Origin: Clytia hemisphaerica
Taxonomy: Eukaryota > Cnidaria > Hydrozoa > Leptothecata > Clytiidae
DNA length: 64,000 nucleotides
Reading direction: 5' to 3'
NCBI GenBank assembly: GCA_902728285.1
Contig: CACVBU010000732.1
Location: 250,720 to 314,719, forward strand
In this document: positions 44,557 through 57,795 of the stretch, piece after piece
Numbering within the stretch: the stretch's first letter is position 1
Layout: each line of letters starts with the position of its first letter
The notes under the pieces: generated by a model
What the model was told of the DNA's origin: nothing
The model's database searches: none
Seen by the model: only the letters and a program-made list of their open reading frames with translations
Made by a program: the position numbers and the translations under genes

Positions 44557-47500
44557 TTACATAACAGTAGTTGTCAAGAGAGGATCTTCGTTGTGATTAT
44601 GATTGATGTTGTTCTCTTTATGATTGCTTTGAGGCGATTGATCAGGTGATTGTCGTTTGGATTGATTCTCCGACGGTGTGTTATACTTGCTCCTTTCGAA
44701 CGTCATCCGATCACGCTTGTAGAAAAACTCAAAATTGGACACAATAACCGGTACTGGCAATGCAATTGTCAACACGCCAACGATCGCACAAAGACTTCCA
44801 ACAAATTTCCCAGGTAATGTTTTGGGAACTTTGTCTCCGTATCCAACGGTTGTCATGGTGACTAGACTGTACCAAAACGCATCGGGAATGCTTTGGAATT
44901 GATCATTCATTCCTTGTTCCGCATAGAATATGGCACTGGAAAACAGAATGACACCAAGACACAGAAAGAATATCAACATGCCCAATTCACTGATACTCGC
45001 TCGTAATGTGTGTCCCAAGATACGCAAGCCAAGTGAATGTCTGGACAATTTGAAGATACGGAAGACACGAACCAACCGGACCACCCGAAGAACGGATAGC
45101 GGTGTGGTGTTCTCCGAATTGATGGATAGGGTGATGAAATAAGGAAGGATGGCCAATAAATCGATGGTGTTAAGAAAGGATTTGGCAAATTGCCATTTGG
45201 ATGGGGATGAGAGAAGGCGCACCAGATATTCAAAGGAAAACCAAATGATGCAGCCTAATTCAAAGGAAAACCATGGTTGACGGTACATTTCACCTTCACT
45301 TTTACTCGGAGTTGCAGAGAGCGTGCCGTTTGTAACATTCCCTGAAGGTGCAGCAGTCGTCAGAGGCTTGTTGTTGTTCACTGAGTATTGTGGCAAAGTT
45401 TCCAAACAAAAAACAGTGATGGATAAGATGATAACGAGAACGGACCATGTTGCAAGGATGCGTGCTGCTTGACTAGAATCAGGGAATTCGAACAACTCCC
45501 ACACTTTCCGTTGAAGCTCGTTCGTCGGTAAGACGCGTTCTTGGTCAGATATGTAACCTTCCTCTTTTTGTAACTGCATAAAGACACTTTCACCAAGGTC
45601 AAAGAAGGCCACCTCCTCTGCGAACAACGGCATGGGAATGTTGGGCGGCCGAATCAAAATGCCACCTGTTTGGTAATAATACAGAATGGCTTCAAAAGCT
45701 TGTCTGTTCTTATCAAAATAATAAAAATCTCTTGACTTAACATAGTACAAATCCAATCGACTTTTGTCACCAAGTAACGTATCTGGGAATCTTTGGAGGG
45801 TGCTTCGCAAAGTCTCATAAATCATTCCACAGACGTTGATCCGAATCAAATCTTCTTCTTTAATAAGTGATTCATTTGTTTCAATGTAATTATGATTCTT
45901 GTGGTTCTCTTGAGGATATCCATCATAGTATTTTAACATGTTACCATTTCGTAAGTCTTGCGTACTAGCACTTAGTCGTTCTTTGGATGGCAACGTCAGT
46001 TGATTTTTGTAGGGGACAACCGGTGACCAAGGTGGTTGACCTGAACGATGAAGAAAAATACAAAACTTAGAATGTTATTTCGAACATAGATCAAACAAAC
46101 ACAAGAAAGGTAGAAAGGAACCTAAATAATGTACGATGTGTCAACTACTCAAACTGAATGCTTAAAATCGTCTAAGAACAGGCCAATATGGTTTGAGCTC
46201 AAGGTCGTGAAGTCTTTTCTCCCAACATAGATTTTAAAGAAGGACACACGAATTCTTTTGAATCCAAACATAATCGACGGATTTGCCAACCTTTGACCCT
46301 TACAAAGCACCTAAATATTTGATAAACCTGATCAAACTTGTAAAAGGTCATCTAATCTTCACCTTAAAAGTCAGCAACCATTCTATTCTAATTTCCCGTG
46401 TTAAAATAATAAAATTTGCTCAAATATCTTCCTTCTAATTTGAACGCAAAAAATCATCTCAAAATTGAAGAGGAAAAAAAACATCAAGGCTCGAAAAAAG
46501 ACAAAGTTCATTAGTACTTAGAATGAATAAATAGGGATAGTTTGCATAATGGGGAAATATCTAGCATAGGGTGTTAAGTGAAAAGAACATCAGGTTGAAA
46601 ACACAGTCAACTAGAAATTTGTTCTTGTTCGGGTAGAGGGTGAATAAACTTATTTTGTCCTTCATCAAATCGTAAATGAAAAGTTTTTGTTCGAGGAACA
46701 ATATTTTTAAAAAGGAAGAAAAACGAAATAAAAGAATGAAAAAAGATGATTTAATGAAGTGAAACTATGAAATGATCCTTCCATGTTTGATTTGATAACA
46801 ATTCGAGTCAAGTTTCAACTAGGAGAAGGAGTAAATAAGAAAGAAGGCCAAAAGAGGGATTACCCTTCATTCACCTTTCAACAAGCTCTCGTTCATTTTC
46901 TCTCTCAAACTTTCCTCACGTCTTTACATAAGATATAGCAGGCACATAAAGATGTAAGGAGAGGCGATTGTAGAAACAGTATCCAAAGTTGGATAAAATG
47001 TTTGTTTTTAATGCTGCCATCTGCTTATTAGAAACAGGCTTTCTTGTTATCAAATTTATGTTTATTTATTTAAAACTTCTTTTCGCTATATCAATCCTAT
47101 TAAAGTGTTTTTTCCTCACGTTTCTTTGTCGAGTGGGGGCTTTTTTCATTAACCAATTTCTTCCCCAAACAAACGGTTTTCAAGAAAAAAGTAATTCGAT
47201 GGAAGGTGTAAATCGAAAGAAAAAACGGCTGAAATTGGAAAAAGAAAAAAGAAAAGTCCCAAAAAAGTTATATTATTTTCAAATCCCATTGCTAGAGAAA
47301 AGTACGATATATGTAGGGAAATATATTCCCTTCAGAAGAAAAGAAAGTACAAAAAAAAAGTACAAAAAGATGAAATTCTATATTTCTCTTCCAGTTCGAT
47401 TTTATTTTTCTTTCAACTTTTCATTTTCGCTTTTTTCTTATTTTTGCTATCGATATCAGCTTTTGAATTAGAATTTCCTGAAAGTGGCCAAATATTGAAA

Positions 47501-50500
47501 AGGTTCGTTTAGAGCCATATCATCACCCTTTTCCAGGTTGAAAGGGAAAATCACAGAAAAGAATGATTAAACACAACCAGTTCAACAGGGAGGTCTGTCA
47601 AATACACGTTGCTGATTTCTTTTCACCCGTGCTAAAAAAATCATTAGTAAAGTGCCAGAAAAAAAAGGTACGGTGAAAGATAATTTTTTGCCATCTTATC
47701 TTTAGGGGGGGGGGGTGAAATTGTTTTGACATCCCACCAGGTTGATTCAAAAATCAAGTGTTTTTCAACCATTTATCAGAGCCTTTTTTGAAAACTTTTC
47801 TTTAAAACTTTACACCAATCATAATCTATTATTTGTCTTTGCATATATGGTCTTTGCATGCTGCAAAAATCTCAATTTTTAAGTAATATAGCTTGAAATC
47901 TTAGTCTTGTTTTCAATAACTCTCGCACTAACAGGAAGCACCTAGGGTCACCTAGCTAAATGAGAGGGTTAAAATTTTAAAATTTTCTTTGTCGGCGCAA
48001 AACGGTTGCGCCTCAGTTATAACACTCGCTACGATAAAATTTCCCAAAAAGAACAGACAAAAATTAAAGGATATAAATGAGATTGTAAAGTTCCGGAAGC
48101 GATGTTTGAAATCCAATTTCACATTTCAGCAACTTTCATCTAACTTATGAACAAGGCAAGGATTGCACGAGAGGGGGGTATTTATTAAAAAATTTTCTTA
48201 GGGAGGGGAGGGGGTGAGAAAAGTTATTGGCTTGGTTAAGGGGGAGGTTCGAAAAATCTTTGAACATAGGGGTGCGAATTTTTTTTCCGATTTTTGGAAA
48301 AATCCTCCACCCCCTTCTAGTAGATACTTTATGAACACTTCCTAAGTTACCTGGACCAGCGGCACATCCCCTTACCCCACCCCCATACGCCCATAAAATA
48401 ACAACAAAATACGCCCATATACAACGTTTGAAATGTTTACCAGCTAGGAATCTATATACTGAAATTGGATTTCGATTTGATGTGTTTCCAATCAATAACT
48501 ATTTTGTTTAGGAAGGGATAGTAATCATTTTAAATAGCAGCATGTTGCTCCCCAAGATATTAGAGATCATACAGTAGAAATATCACCAAAAAAGAAGTTA
48601 ACTGCAAAAACAGAAGATAAAAAGACTGTGACTTCCTAAAAGTCAAAAGAAAACTTTGAGCTGTGAAAATCAAAGATACTTCTCGAAAGGCGTTTCTAAA
48701 GAATGACATTCTAATTAGTTCGAAAGGAAAATCTTCATGATTTTTTTTGTTTTATAAACTAACATCAACAACAATTTTTATCTATTTTCTTAACAGAAAA
48801 ACTTTCCACATATTTTCCAATTTCCATTCTGCTTGATGATTCCTTTTCTCCATTCTTTTTTCTTTTTTCTACTTCGCTCTTTTTATCTCATTTTCTGTCA
48901 ACGTTTTTAAAACCCTTCGAACACAAAAAACCGTAAAACATGCGGTCGAAAGATGACCACAACCACGATCAACCCTCAAATAAAAAACTTTTTTCTCTCA
49001 CATCTCTTTTTTCCTGTTCAAGTAAAATTGATTCATTTGTCTTTTTTTCTCCAGAAGATTAGAAAAATCGTTTTCTAACCCCTCTTCTACATTGACTTGA
49101 CACCGGTGGAGCCTCTAATTAGCGGATACCACCGGAGAAACGTCCGCTAACTAGAAGCGTCCAAATTTTAGAACTTTTTCATCTAAGAGCTCCAATTTTG
49201 AAATTAGGCCATCCCAGGGTGTAAGGGAGTCTTTAGAACTTGTGCAGGACACTAGGACATAGAAGAACAAGAGAAAGGTTATTGAGACGCAACAATTTAA
49301 TTTTCACGATTTAAAGAATGTCTATAGAAATATAATATAACACAAAAATAGAAGTTGAACAAGATTAACTTGAAAGTCAGAGGGTACCGTACTTACAAGA
49401 AAGGTAGAAAGGGATCGTCAGATTTGGACTCCGTTCATAGGGGAAATCACTAGTTTGCAAACATGAACCAGATAACATAGTTGAAAAAAAAATATTGTAG
49501 CAATCATTCGAACAGAATACCGGAACCAGAGCTCGAGCTACTGGGAAAAGGTTGAATCTAGCTGATGGCTGGGGGTTGAAGTGCAAGCGTTTATGATTTC
49601 GTTGGCCCGGCTAAATTCGTCGAATGGGTCAAGAGAAAACTTAAAACTTTTAAAACTAATTTGGATAATAAAACTAATACGTGCTTCAAAGAAAAAATCT
49701 GTGACCAGTTTGATATTCGATTCTCGCTAATTGGAGAGCGAAAATAGGGGTTTTTGCAATTTCGTGCAAAAGAATTTGTCCGAGGGTCCACCAATCAGAG
49801 GGTCCGCTAATTGAGTGTCTGCCTTTTATAGGTTTTATTGCATTACATAATTATTCATCTTTGCGATCACTCAAAAAATTTACTTTGTTGAACGAGTTGA
49901 ACTTTTAAAAACTTCGGAACTGATGATTATTCGAGGGGTAACCTTGGCAACCTTGTCATTAAGAGTTTTTTTCTGAAACACCAACCTTGCAATGTTCCCA
50001 TTTGGTCCGCATTATAACCGAGTTGGCTACCCGTGTAAACTGTAAAAAATTAAACGAATATTAAACTTATATTTTAGAGAAGGTCATCGAAGGTCAGTCC
50101 AATAAAAAGTTCCGGGCTCATGGAATACCAATGGTGTTAGAATAAACGAAATAGATATATTTATGGGTGTTATTATTGAGTGTTATTAAACACAAAAGAA
50201 TCTACTTTAAAAAGTCATAAACTGTTTCTTCGGGCAATACCGTAAAATATTGAACTCGGACAAGTGTTGAACTTCTCTTACCATTCGTCTCTTCGTCGCT
50301 TTTTTTCTCTCTTCTTTTCGACATCAAAACATGACTCACGACGTTGAAAAAAGCCATCGCTATTATTAACTTTATATAATTATATCAATAAAAACAGTTT
50401 TAATTACATATCCACCCCTGTATCAAAGGCACTGACCGACATCTGTACCCGCTGGAAAAATAAAGTCGCCCAAATAATCGTTGCGGTGAAAAAGCAACTC

Positions 50501-50864
50501 GAGATTTCATGATTGAAAAGCTACACTTTTTAAAAATTACACCCTAATGGTGAAGAGAAAACATCCCCAATTGGTTTTTGCACGTGTTTGCTCATTGATT
50601 TCATACTGGTGGCAAATTATTCTCATCGGACCAGGGAGACAGGGGTTAATATGTTAAAAAATATATTGCTCTTCTTTTATTTGTGGTATGGAGTCTGAAT
50701 TAGATCAGAAAAGAATTGCTGAATCGTGATTGGGAGATTCAAAAAGAAGAGTGTAAGGCAAAGCCAATTATAAGAAAGACGATTTTGAGAATTGGTTTGA
50801 AAAGAAGGTTATTACCGGGTTTAGGTTGCATCATCAGGTTGTTGAGAGATCGATGGTGATGCAT
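44557..50864 (-). CDS. Shaker/Kv1-type voltage-gated potassium channel (exons 50816-50864, 44557-46040)
   Basis: ATG 50864-50862 opens a 16-codon exon ending at 50816; after a 4,775-bp GT-AG intron, the large exon 46040-44557 carries the rest, 510 residues in all. The large-exon frame is open back to the acceptor with no ATG there, which is why an upstream exon is needed; phases agree. Residues about 80-179 form the T1 tetramerisation domain (FYYFDKNRQAFEAILYYYQ). S1-S6 follow, with S4 LRVVRLVRVFRIFKLSR (about 334-350, four Arg, Lys, Arg), pore TMTTVGYGD (412-419) and the Kv1-type PVPV in S6. The S1-S2 loop has N-glycosylation sites NVT and NGT. The tail is rich in Asn, His and Ser and ends TTVM, a possible PDZ ligand. 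It should give delayed-rectifier or A-type potassium current in excitable cells. No clear N-terminal inactivation ball is seen. The Kv1 class is firm; the first exon is less sure. Confidence 0.9.
47706..48341. mobile_element. Diverged relative of the 51758-52782 element, in the Kv intron
   Basis: Its right end, CCTCCACCCCCTTCTAGTAG, then ATACTTTATGA, matches both ends of the 51.8-kb element. The interior GTCGGCGCAAAACGGTTGCG also corresponds to 52192-52212. The left end (AGGGGGGGGGGGTG) is eroded. Confidence 0.5.
49107..49825. mobile_element. Mariner/Tigger-like inverted-repeat element
   Basis: The left CCTCTAATTAGCGGATACC and right GGTCCGCTAATTGAGTGTC are inverted partners of about 19 bp. 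A related pair of words (GTCCGCTAACTAGAAG at 49142, GGGTCCACCAATCAGAGGG at 49784) lies inside each end. No transposase frame is visible. Confidence 0.55.
50408..50652. repeat. Family G element with inverted ends
   Basis: The left end ACATATCCACCCCTGTATC corresponds to the complement of the right end, ACATATTAACCCCTGTCTCC. Inside are GAAAACATCCCCAATTGG and related words. It lies in the Kv intron just downstream of the first coding exon. Confidence 0.55.
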
Positions 50865-51320
50865 TTTCTCCTCTCCACAGAAAACTGAGAAAAGCCTTCA
50901 CGATCTAGCCTACCAAACCGTCTACAGGACCAACATCATTCAAATAGAAAAAACTTCGAAAGAAAAACGCAAAAGGGGAAAAACACAGATTTTGCCACAT
51001 TTAGGATTCTACGATCTATAGGGCTTTTGTTTATCTATCTTTCTTCTCTTCATTCTGCCATTTTTTGAAAAGACTTTGAAGAATAATCTGCGAAGAGGGC
51101 GAATTTATGTCCAATATATTTCACACTAAGTGAAGAAATGAGTAGAGAGTTCCTACCAATGACCAAATAAGTTGAACATATCTCCCTCCATCTCAAAACA
51201 CCATTTGACGGACTTTTAATCAAGAAAAGGGAAGATGATAGATTGGAGATAAGTTTAAGTTGGCTGGCACAAAGCTCAAATCAATTTATTAGCGAGATGG
51301 AAGGTGTTTGAAATGCTGCG

Positions 51321-51372
51321 TAGTAAAAACCGCGGGTAGGTTATTCATCTACTATACCCACGGTTTTTACTA
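51321..51372. repeat. 18-bp inverted repeat (hairpin)
   Basis: The arms TAGTAAAAACCGCGGGTA (51321-51338) and TACCCACGGTTTTTACTA (51355-51372) pair with one mismatch around a 16-base loop. It could be a remnant of a palindromic MITE or a stem in RNA; nothing else identifies it. Confidence 0.65.
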
Positions 51373-51757
51373 TACAGGATTTATATATATTATATTATGG
51401 GTTCTCCCAAATTATTTGACATTTAAAAAGGATCGGATGAGCAAATTATACATTGACAAACCCTTCAATATACAAACAGCCACCACTGAGTGCAACAAAT
51501 CTGAATTAATTTATGTTTATTATGAATTTGCAAGAGCTCTGGTCATAGTTTTAATCTCAAAGATACAATCCCAGCTTGGTAACTGATTGACTTCAATATC
51601 TTTTGATTTTTTTTCTCGCGATGATAATCTACCAGAGCCTGAATTTTTCATGTTCTTCATGTTCTTATAAAATGCTCTTAAATGCTCTTATAAAAGAATT
51701 CCAATCACGATTAATTTTAGGACGAGTACCATGTGCTGGATATGAATCTATGCCTAA

Positions 51758-52782
51758 GGGAGCGGTCATAAAGTATCTACTAGGGGGGGGGGTGGAGGAT
51801 TCTAGGGGGGTTCGAAATTTTTTTCGAGGGTTTAGGGGGGGGGTTCCAAATTTTTTTTGAGGGTTTAGGGGGGGGTTCCAATTTTTTTTGGGAAACTCAA
51901 GAGAAAATGTAGGAAGTCTAATTTCATAGTTTTACGTTTGAAGATTTCAAAAATTTTTCGGCCTTACGGCCGACAACTCATAATTTATCTTATTGGATAT
52001 ATGTACATTTCATATTGCCATTATTTGGGCATCATCTGGTTTGTAACATTGAGCTAAGTGAGGGAAGTAGATTAGTGGCTCTCGCAGCTCATCAGAGTGG
52101 TTTGAAAAAGTACTTCTTAAAAGAAATTTGTCAAAACAAAGTGTCTTTTAGCTAAAATGGTGGTGAAAAATATTGAAATTTTCGCCCGTCGGCGCAAACC
52201 ATGGTTGTGCCTCCTTAGCATCTGCTACTTAACATTTCAAATTACAAAAAGCAAATTCCAAGTTTCTTGACTCAAAGATTCCGGGCGTTACTTTCAACCA
52301 TACTGCTCTTACAGTTTAATATTTTCACTTAATAATGGAGGGCGCAAGTAAGGACAAAAAATACCAGAGGCGCCAATTTCATAGTTTGCACCCCCAGAAA
52401 ATTAAGCCAGGTCGCTACTGGGGAAAATAAGCAGTATTTTTTTCCAAATTTTACAGAAGCCCAGAGAAAACCACTTGATGATTCTTGTCTTAACCCTGTT
52501 ATACTTTAACTTAACAGGGCTAAACTATCTCCCTTACCTTATTTTGACATAAAAAAACTGTCATACAAACAAATAATACTCTTTGTATCGCATCTGGATG
52601 AATTCTTTTTCGCGTAAAAGTTTTCTTAGTAGGGGGGGGGGGTGCGAAAAAATATTGGGCCTTATGAGGGGGGGTTCGAAATTTTTTTCGAGGGTTTAGG
52701 GGGGGGGGGTGTGCGAAATTTTTTTTGGATTTTTCAAAATATCCTCCACCCCCCCTCTAGTAGATACTTTATGACCGCTCCC
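51758..52782. mobile_element. PIF/Harbinger-like MITE with TAA duplication and G-run repeats
   Basis: TAA flanks both ends (51755-51757 and 52783-52785). The terminal repeat GGGAGCGGTCATAAAGTATC, then TACTAG, a G-run and TGGAGGAT, is inverted at the right. Next to the left end, units of about 30 bp carry GGTTC[GC]AAATTTTTTTCGAG, then GGTTTAGGGGGGG, in tandem; the right end has similar units. A TAA duplication with GGG ends fits PIF/Harbinger elements. There is no transposase frame. Confidence 0.7.
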
Positions 52783-55700
52783 TAACCTAGCTAGCTTAAA
52801 CTTTTGAATGAAAAGAGAGGGTGCTGACATTTTATTGGCATTTTTTCTAATCTGAAACCTTGTGTCGCCACTTACTAGGGTAAAAGTGTTTAGTCAAGTA
52901 AAAAGTAAAAAAATATTATCCCTCTGACCTTCTTTAGAGAGAACTTTACATATATTTAGTTTAAAATTGTACAATAAGTATAAATAAGAAATATCCTCAC
53001 AAAAATTTGGTGTAGAAGCATTCAGTTGACATCTTGAACGTGACAACATACTGCAAAACATTACTCTAACTCACTTGCTCTTCTGAAGTATAAACCACCC
53101 AAAAGCTAAACCTTCAAGATAAGCAAGCAAACAAACAAACAAACAAACAAAAACCCTTGAGATTCTTTTAAGTTTAAAATATATCACCAGATTGGAAATC
53201 CAATCAGAAGAAAATAGAATTGTATTCAAAACTCGGTGAGCGTAATCGAATTATTTTTATTTTGTTCTCACTTTTAACGATTCCAGGTTCCAAATAGCCA
53301 AAAGAACTAATTGGTTTAATAAAACAAGCCTAAAAGAACTAATAGAATATTGAAACCGAGTTTTGTATTTGAAAATCAAATACGAAATCGTATACATACA
53401 GTATAGGAACAAGAACTTGATGGCTTCTTTTTTTAATTGATCATCGAGAAAACAACAGAAAGAATCATTTAGACATTGCATATTGAAGCACAACGTTTTT
53501 AAGGTGGTAAGGAATGAAGCCGACCTTAAGAGCAAAGTGAGAATCAAACCAACATCAACTAATGGGAAGAGATATTCATCTTAAAGGGGATAGCTTGGAT
53601 AATTTCAGCCTCAAGATACTCAAATACATGGTGAAAAACTAATGTAGCTTACCTACGATTTCTAGGAATATTATTGGATTTTATCCAATCAGAGCTTTTA
53701 TGTAGTTTCAACTGTTTTACGAAGTTCCAGATCAAAAAGGTTGTAACAGTATTCCGGCTGATTGAAGACCCTTTCAATCTACTGATACTAAAATTAACTT
53801 ATTGATAGATCAAATACTGAAGAAGCTGTCAAAAGACTCACCGTTAGCTTTACTGCAACAAGAAGTCATTTAAATATTTCTCTTTCACTTAAAACAATGT
53901 CACAGTACCTCAACCAAGACTAAACTCGAGTCATCTTCTTCGAAAGTTTTGTATCTTTTGTGAAAGCTTGTTTCAAGCCCAGTTGTTTCCTGACCTTATG
54001 GCTAGTAGATTCCATCTTCATTTTTAACATTAACAAAATTGAAAATATATTCCTCTTTATTTTCCAATTTCAAAACAAAAAACATTGTGAACAGAAATGT
54101 AAACTTATTTTACGGAGAAAAAACCGTTTAAACGAAAAACTGAAATAGAAAATAAAGAACCGATGTCCTCGACAAAATAAAAAACCACGCAAAGCGAAAA
54201 CTTGGTTAGTCCATTTGTCTTTTCGGTAAAGGGAAACAATCCAAACCGAAGTTGACAGGGTAACAGATTATTGATGTTTCATTTTGGATAAAGAAAAACT
54301 GTTTACATACAAGACACACAGGAGTGTTTAAAAACATTATTGTAGAATGCCTCAGGACACTTTTAGCAATCACCAAAATGTTTTGAAATGTAGTTGACAA
54401 AAATTTTTATCATAACATTAAGCGAACAACTGCAATATTTCCCTAATAAAAAATTCAAATCAGCGTGGGCCATTCCAACCTTTATGGTTTAGCTGTTATT
54501 TAATAAAACGAAGAATCGTAAAAAATGAAGATAGTTTTGAAATTATAACTGGACAAAAAAGTTACCGTTTAAATACTGCAAGCACAGAAACTTCTCTAAC
54601 TTATCCGGATTTCCGGTCATTTTAAAGTGGAAAGTGAAGAGGTAGAAACATCTCCTTTAATTTATAAGCTTCTAAGCGAAGAAAATTAATTAAATTTTCC
54701 TGGCCATCAAGTCAATCAAGTATAATTTTTTGGTGTCTGTGGTGCGATTGAAAAGTAATAAAAAGGTCTGTCTGAACTACATACGATCATGTGTATTCCT
54801 TGAAAAAACATCCAAATGAGGCCGACCAAAAAGAAGTTAGTAGATGATCTTTGTTTGAAATATGACAAAATTTTGCCTCACCTTTTTTCAAAACCCCTTC
54901 AAAAAGAATAAAAAACTTAAGCCAGCACTTCGTCTCGCCTCCCAAGTCTAATGGTAAATTTCTTTTTCACTGTACAATAAGTGGCCGAGCTCTCCTTATT
55001 TTACCTAATGCACAGTGGTCAAAAATTAAAGAAAAATTAATTAAATTCAACTAATTATCAATCTACTGGAATGAGTTGGACCTCTCTAAAGAACGTAAAC
55101 GAAAATTCAGGATGCTCAGCAAGCTCTACAAATTGAGAAGAAAAAGAATCATTCGTTTGGAAAATCTTTGAGGTTTTTCTAATTATGCAATCAGGTTTTG
55201 TGTAGTTTAAATAGTGGCAAATTATTCGCGAATTACTCAAGAGATTATCCCCTTAAATATTGTTGTTAGAATGTTTCAATGTAAAGGCGCAATGAGGTGA
55301 TAGAGCAAAGAGAAACCGCATGTCACCCATTACCATCACGAAAAAACTTTACGGACGCTAGAAAATCATCTTCAATCTTCATATCTTCAACACTAATCTT
55401 CAACTGAAATATTTTTGCTTTAAGGCACTTTAAGTACGTGTACTAATTTATTCGGCCTTTAATTTCTCAAACAATGTTTCGATTGTAAGGAAAACAAGTC
55501 GTTTTTTTCTTCTCGAAATTTTTGATGCTCGGGAAAATATTTTCACAGATAGCAAGTTAAGTAAATTAATTGGATTATTGGTGGAAAAATCAGAGTTAAA
55601 GCGAATGGGTTAAAAATGGGCGACAGACAGAGTACGAATTAGATCATTTTTCCTTCTGGTCCTCCCTTTCCTGACTTTTCGGGCCGGTCCATCCCCGCTT

Positions 55701-57409
55701 GAGAGTGAAGTGAAAGCTTTTATTAACAAGCCGATACTAATTTGAAATAGGAAAAACATCTTGATCGATTTAAGAAAAACAAGAAGAAGAAAAAGGAAGA
55801 AAGTTGTAGTAAGCCAAGCAAACCATCACTAACGAGCGAGTGTCGAACGCTCATCAAGGTGAATAAAGAAGGAGATGAAAGGAGAGGAGGTCGACCAATT
55901 ATTGACCATCAAGATGAGATGAACAAAATGATAAATGAAAGAAAAACAGAACAAGAAAGAAAGAAAGAAAGAAAAAGGGTGAAACATTTACAAAGTAGTA
56001 ATAAATTGGATTTTGAATGAATATTTTGGAATACGAAAAGAAGATAAAATGAAAGAGACTGCTGAAAAAACCAAATGATTCATTCTATCTACAAACTTGA
56101 TACCAGCAAATATAAAAGAAGAGCAACAATTTTTGAAAACATCCAAACTCTTCTTCACTAAACATGAAAAAAGTTTTGAAAGAGTAGAAAAGTTTGCTTT
56201 AAATGGAACGAGAAAGAAGGCACAGTACATTGTGCTATAAAAGTATGAAGTCCAATTCAATAACTTGGTTGGAAAACGCTCCCCAGCTAATTTAATGAAT
56301 TTATGGATGTTAAATGAACTTCGGAAAGAACCCTAAGCACATGTTTGATTCAACTCAGCAAAAATAAAAGCTTTCGTCAAAAAAGAGGGATAAATGTAAC
56401 AGTATGATAACTATCGAAAGAAAAACGTTCGGAGAAGATATACCTTGAGCTGTGTAAGGGTTTGATAAAAGTTGTCTCCGAGCTTGAAAGTCCATTCAAA
56501 TCTAACTTTTGCAGTAACTTTTGCAGATTTTGCTGATGAAATAGTCTAGCACTGCTTTTATAAAGAAAATTTGATTGATACATCTATCATAAATGAAAAG
56601 GCCATTTCAATTCTTCCTCTCTCTCTTTTTCAGCTTCACGTACGAAAATCGTCGAAAAAAACCATATTGAAGTTCGTTGCAGAAAAGAGTCGAGAAATTA
56701 GAAGCGCTACAAAACAACAAAAGAGAAAAATGAGAAAAGAAAAGAATGAGGCGATGAAAAAGTTGTAAATGAGGGAAGAATACAACATGTTTGCTTGTGA
56801 TAAAAAGATGATAATGATGAGTTGATGTGAATGAGCACCCTACATCAAATTTTTAATCACTAGCACAAACAACTCAATTTTACAGAACATAGGCTTACCT
56901 TATCAAAATCCAACAAAAGAAAAAAGAGGAAAAGAAACAAACCCATCAATTTGAGAAGGAAGAATATTTGGAGAAAGAAGGGCTGGATATGCTTAATTTG
57001 TTGTTTTTATGCTAAATTATATAGTTTATCTTTTAAAACGTTCATTACAATTTTTTTTTTTAAATGAAGAAGAATTGGCGAAGAATTCTCTCAAAAGGCC
57101 AATTTGAATGAAAGTTCAAATATCACTTAACCCATCCAGATAAAATATCTAAATAGAATTAATCTAAGAAAAAAAGTAAGGAAAGGCAAGTCATGAACAT
57201 TTATTTTTTTAAACGAACAAACTAGACTGAAGTCGCCAAGACACAGCAGGGTAACAATCAAACAAAATATAGTTCCCACAATTTGATAGTGAAGTTTCAG
57301 CATGGTTTCAGTCTTGACAGTTTAATACACTTTAAAACACTGCTTCCAAATTATCAACAGGGAACAAATAATTTAGGGAAGCATCGGTTGATTGCCATTG
57401 TTAAAATTT

Positions 57410-57641
57410 CATTTTTAGAGCATTTTCAATTATAAATTGTCAATTACCCCCAAGTAAGGCTCGCCCCTTTCACAAAAATGCCATTTTATGCTTGAGACCT
57501 ATGTACTAAATGTTAAATCTAGTCTGAATTAGGATCCTAACCTAAGAATGCTGTAAGAATATTTTAGGATGATTTTCCCAAAAAAGTTAAGAATATCCAT
57601 GATGAAATGGATTTACACCATTCTTATAAAAAAAGCGTGTA
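57410..57641. mobile_element. MITE family C, partial copy
   Basis: It has the right end CATTCTTATAAAAAAAGCG, then TGTA, preceded by GAATATCCATGATGAAATGG. The left terminal repeat is missing. The interior CAATTACCCCCAAGTAAGGC is shared with the next copy. Confidence 0.7.
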
Positions 57642-57795
57642 CTCACTTCTGAGAGCCATGACTCTATGTCAAGCTATCAAAATTTTAGAAATTAAGTTTT
57701 CTTGCTTAAGGCAAGAGTGAAATATTGGTTCAGAGTAACATTTTTAAATTCTATGACTTGGTCCAGTAACGATTTTGTTGGCCGACCTCTTTTAG

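Larger units (their letters stand above)
46041..50815 (-). other. Kv gene intron, about 4.8 kb
   Basis: It runs from the GT at 50815 to the AG at 46041-46042 (read on the minus strand). It holds three mobile elements (47706-48341, 49107-49825, 50408-50652). The remainder is AT-rich; the plus-strand frame at 46989-47471 is low in complexity and opens with TTG, so I do not call it. Confidence 0.75.

Noticed and set aside
45991..45993. Start of the Kv protein at the TTG in the large exon
   Set aside because: The frame is open upstream to a good acceptor, and an in-phase ATG exon with a GT donor lies at 50816-50864.
46989..47471. 160-codon plus-strand open frame inside the Kv intron
   Set aside because: It opens with TTG, is Lys/Phe-rich and low in complexity, lies in intron sequence and resembles no family.
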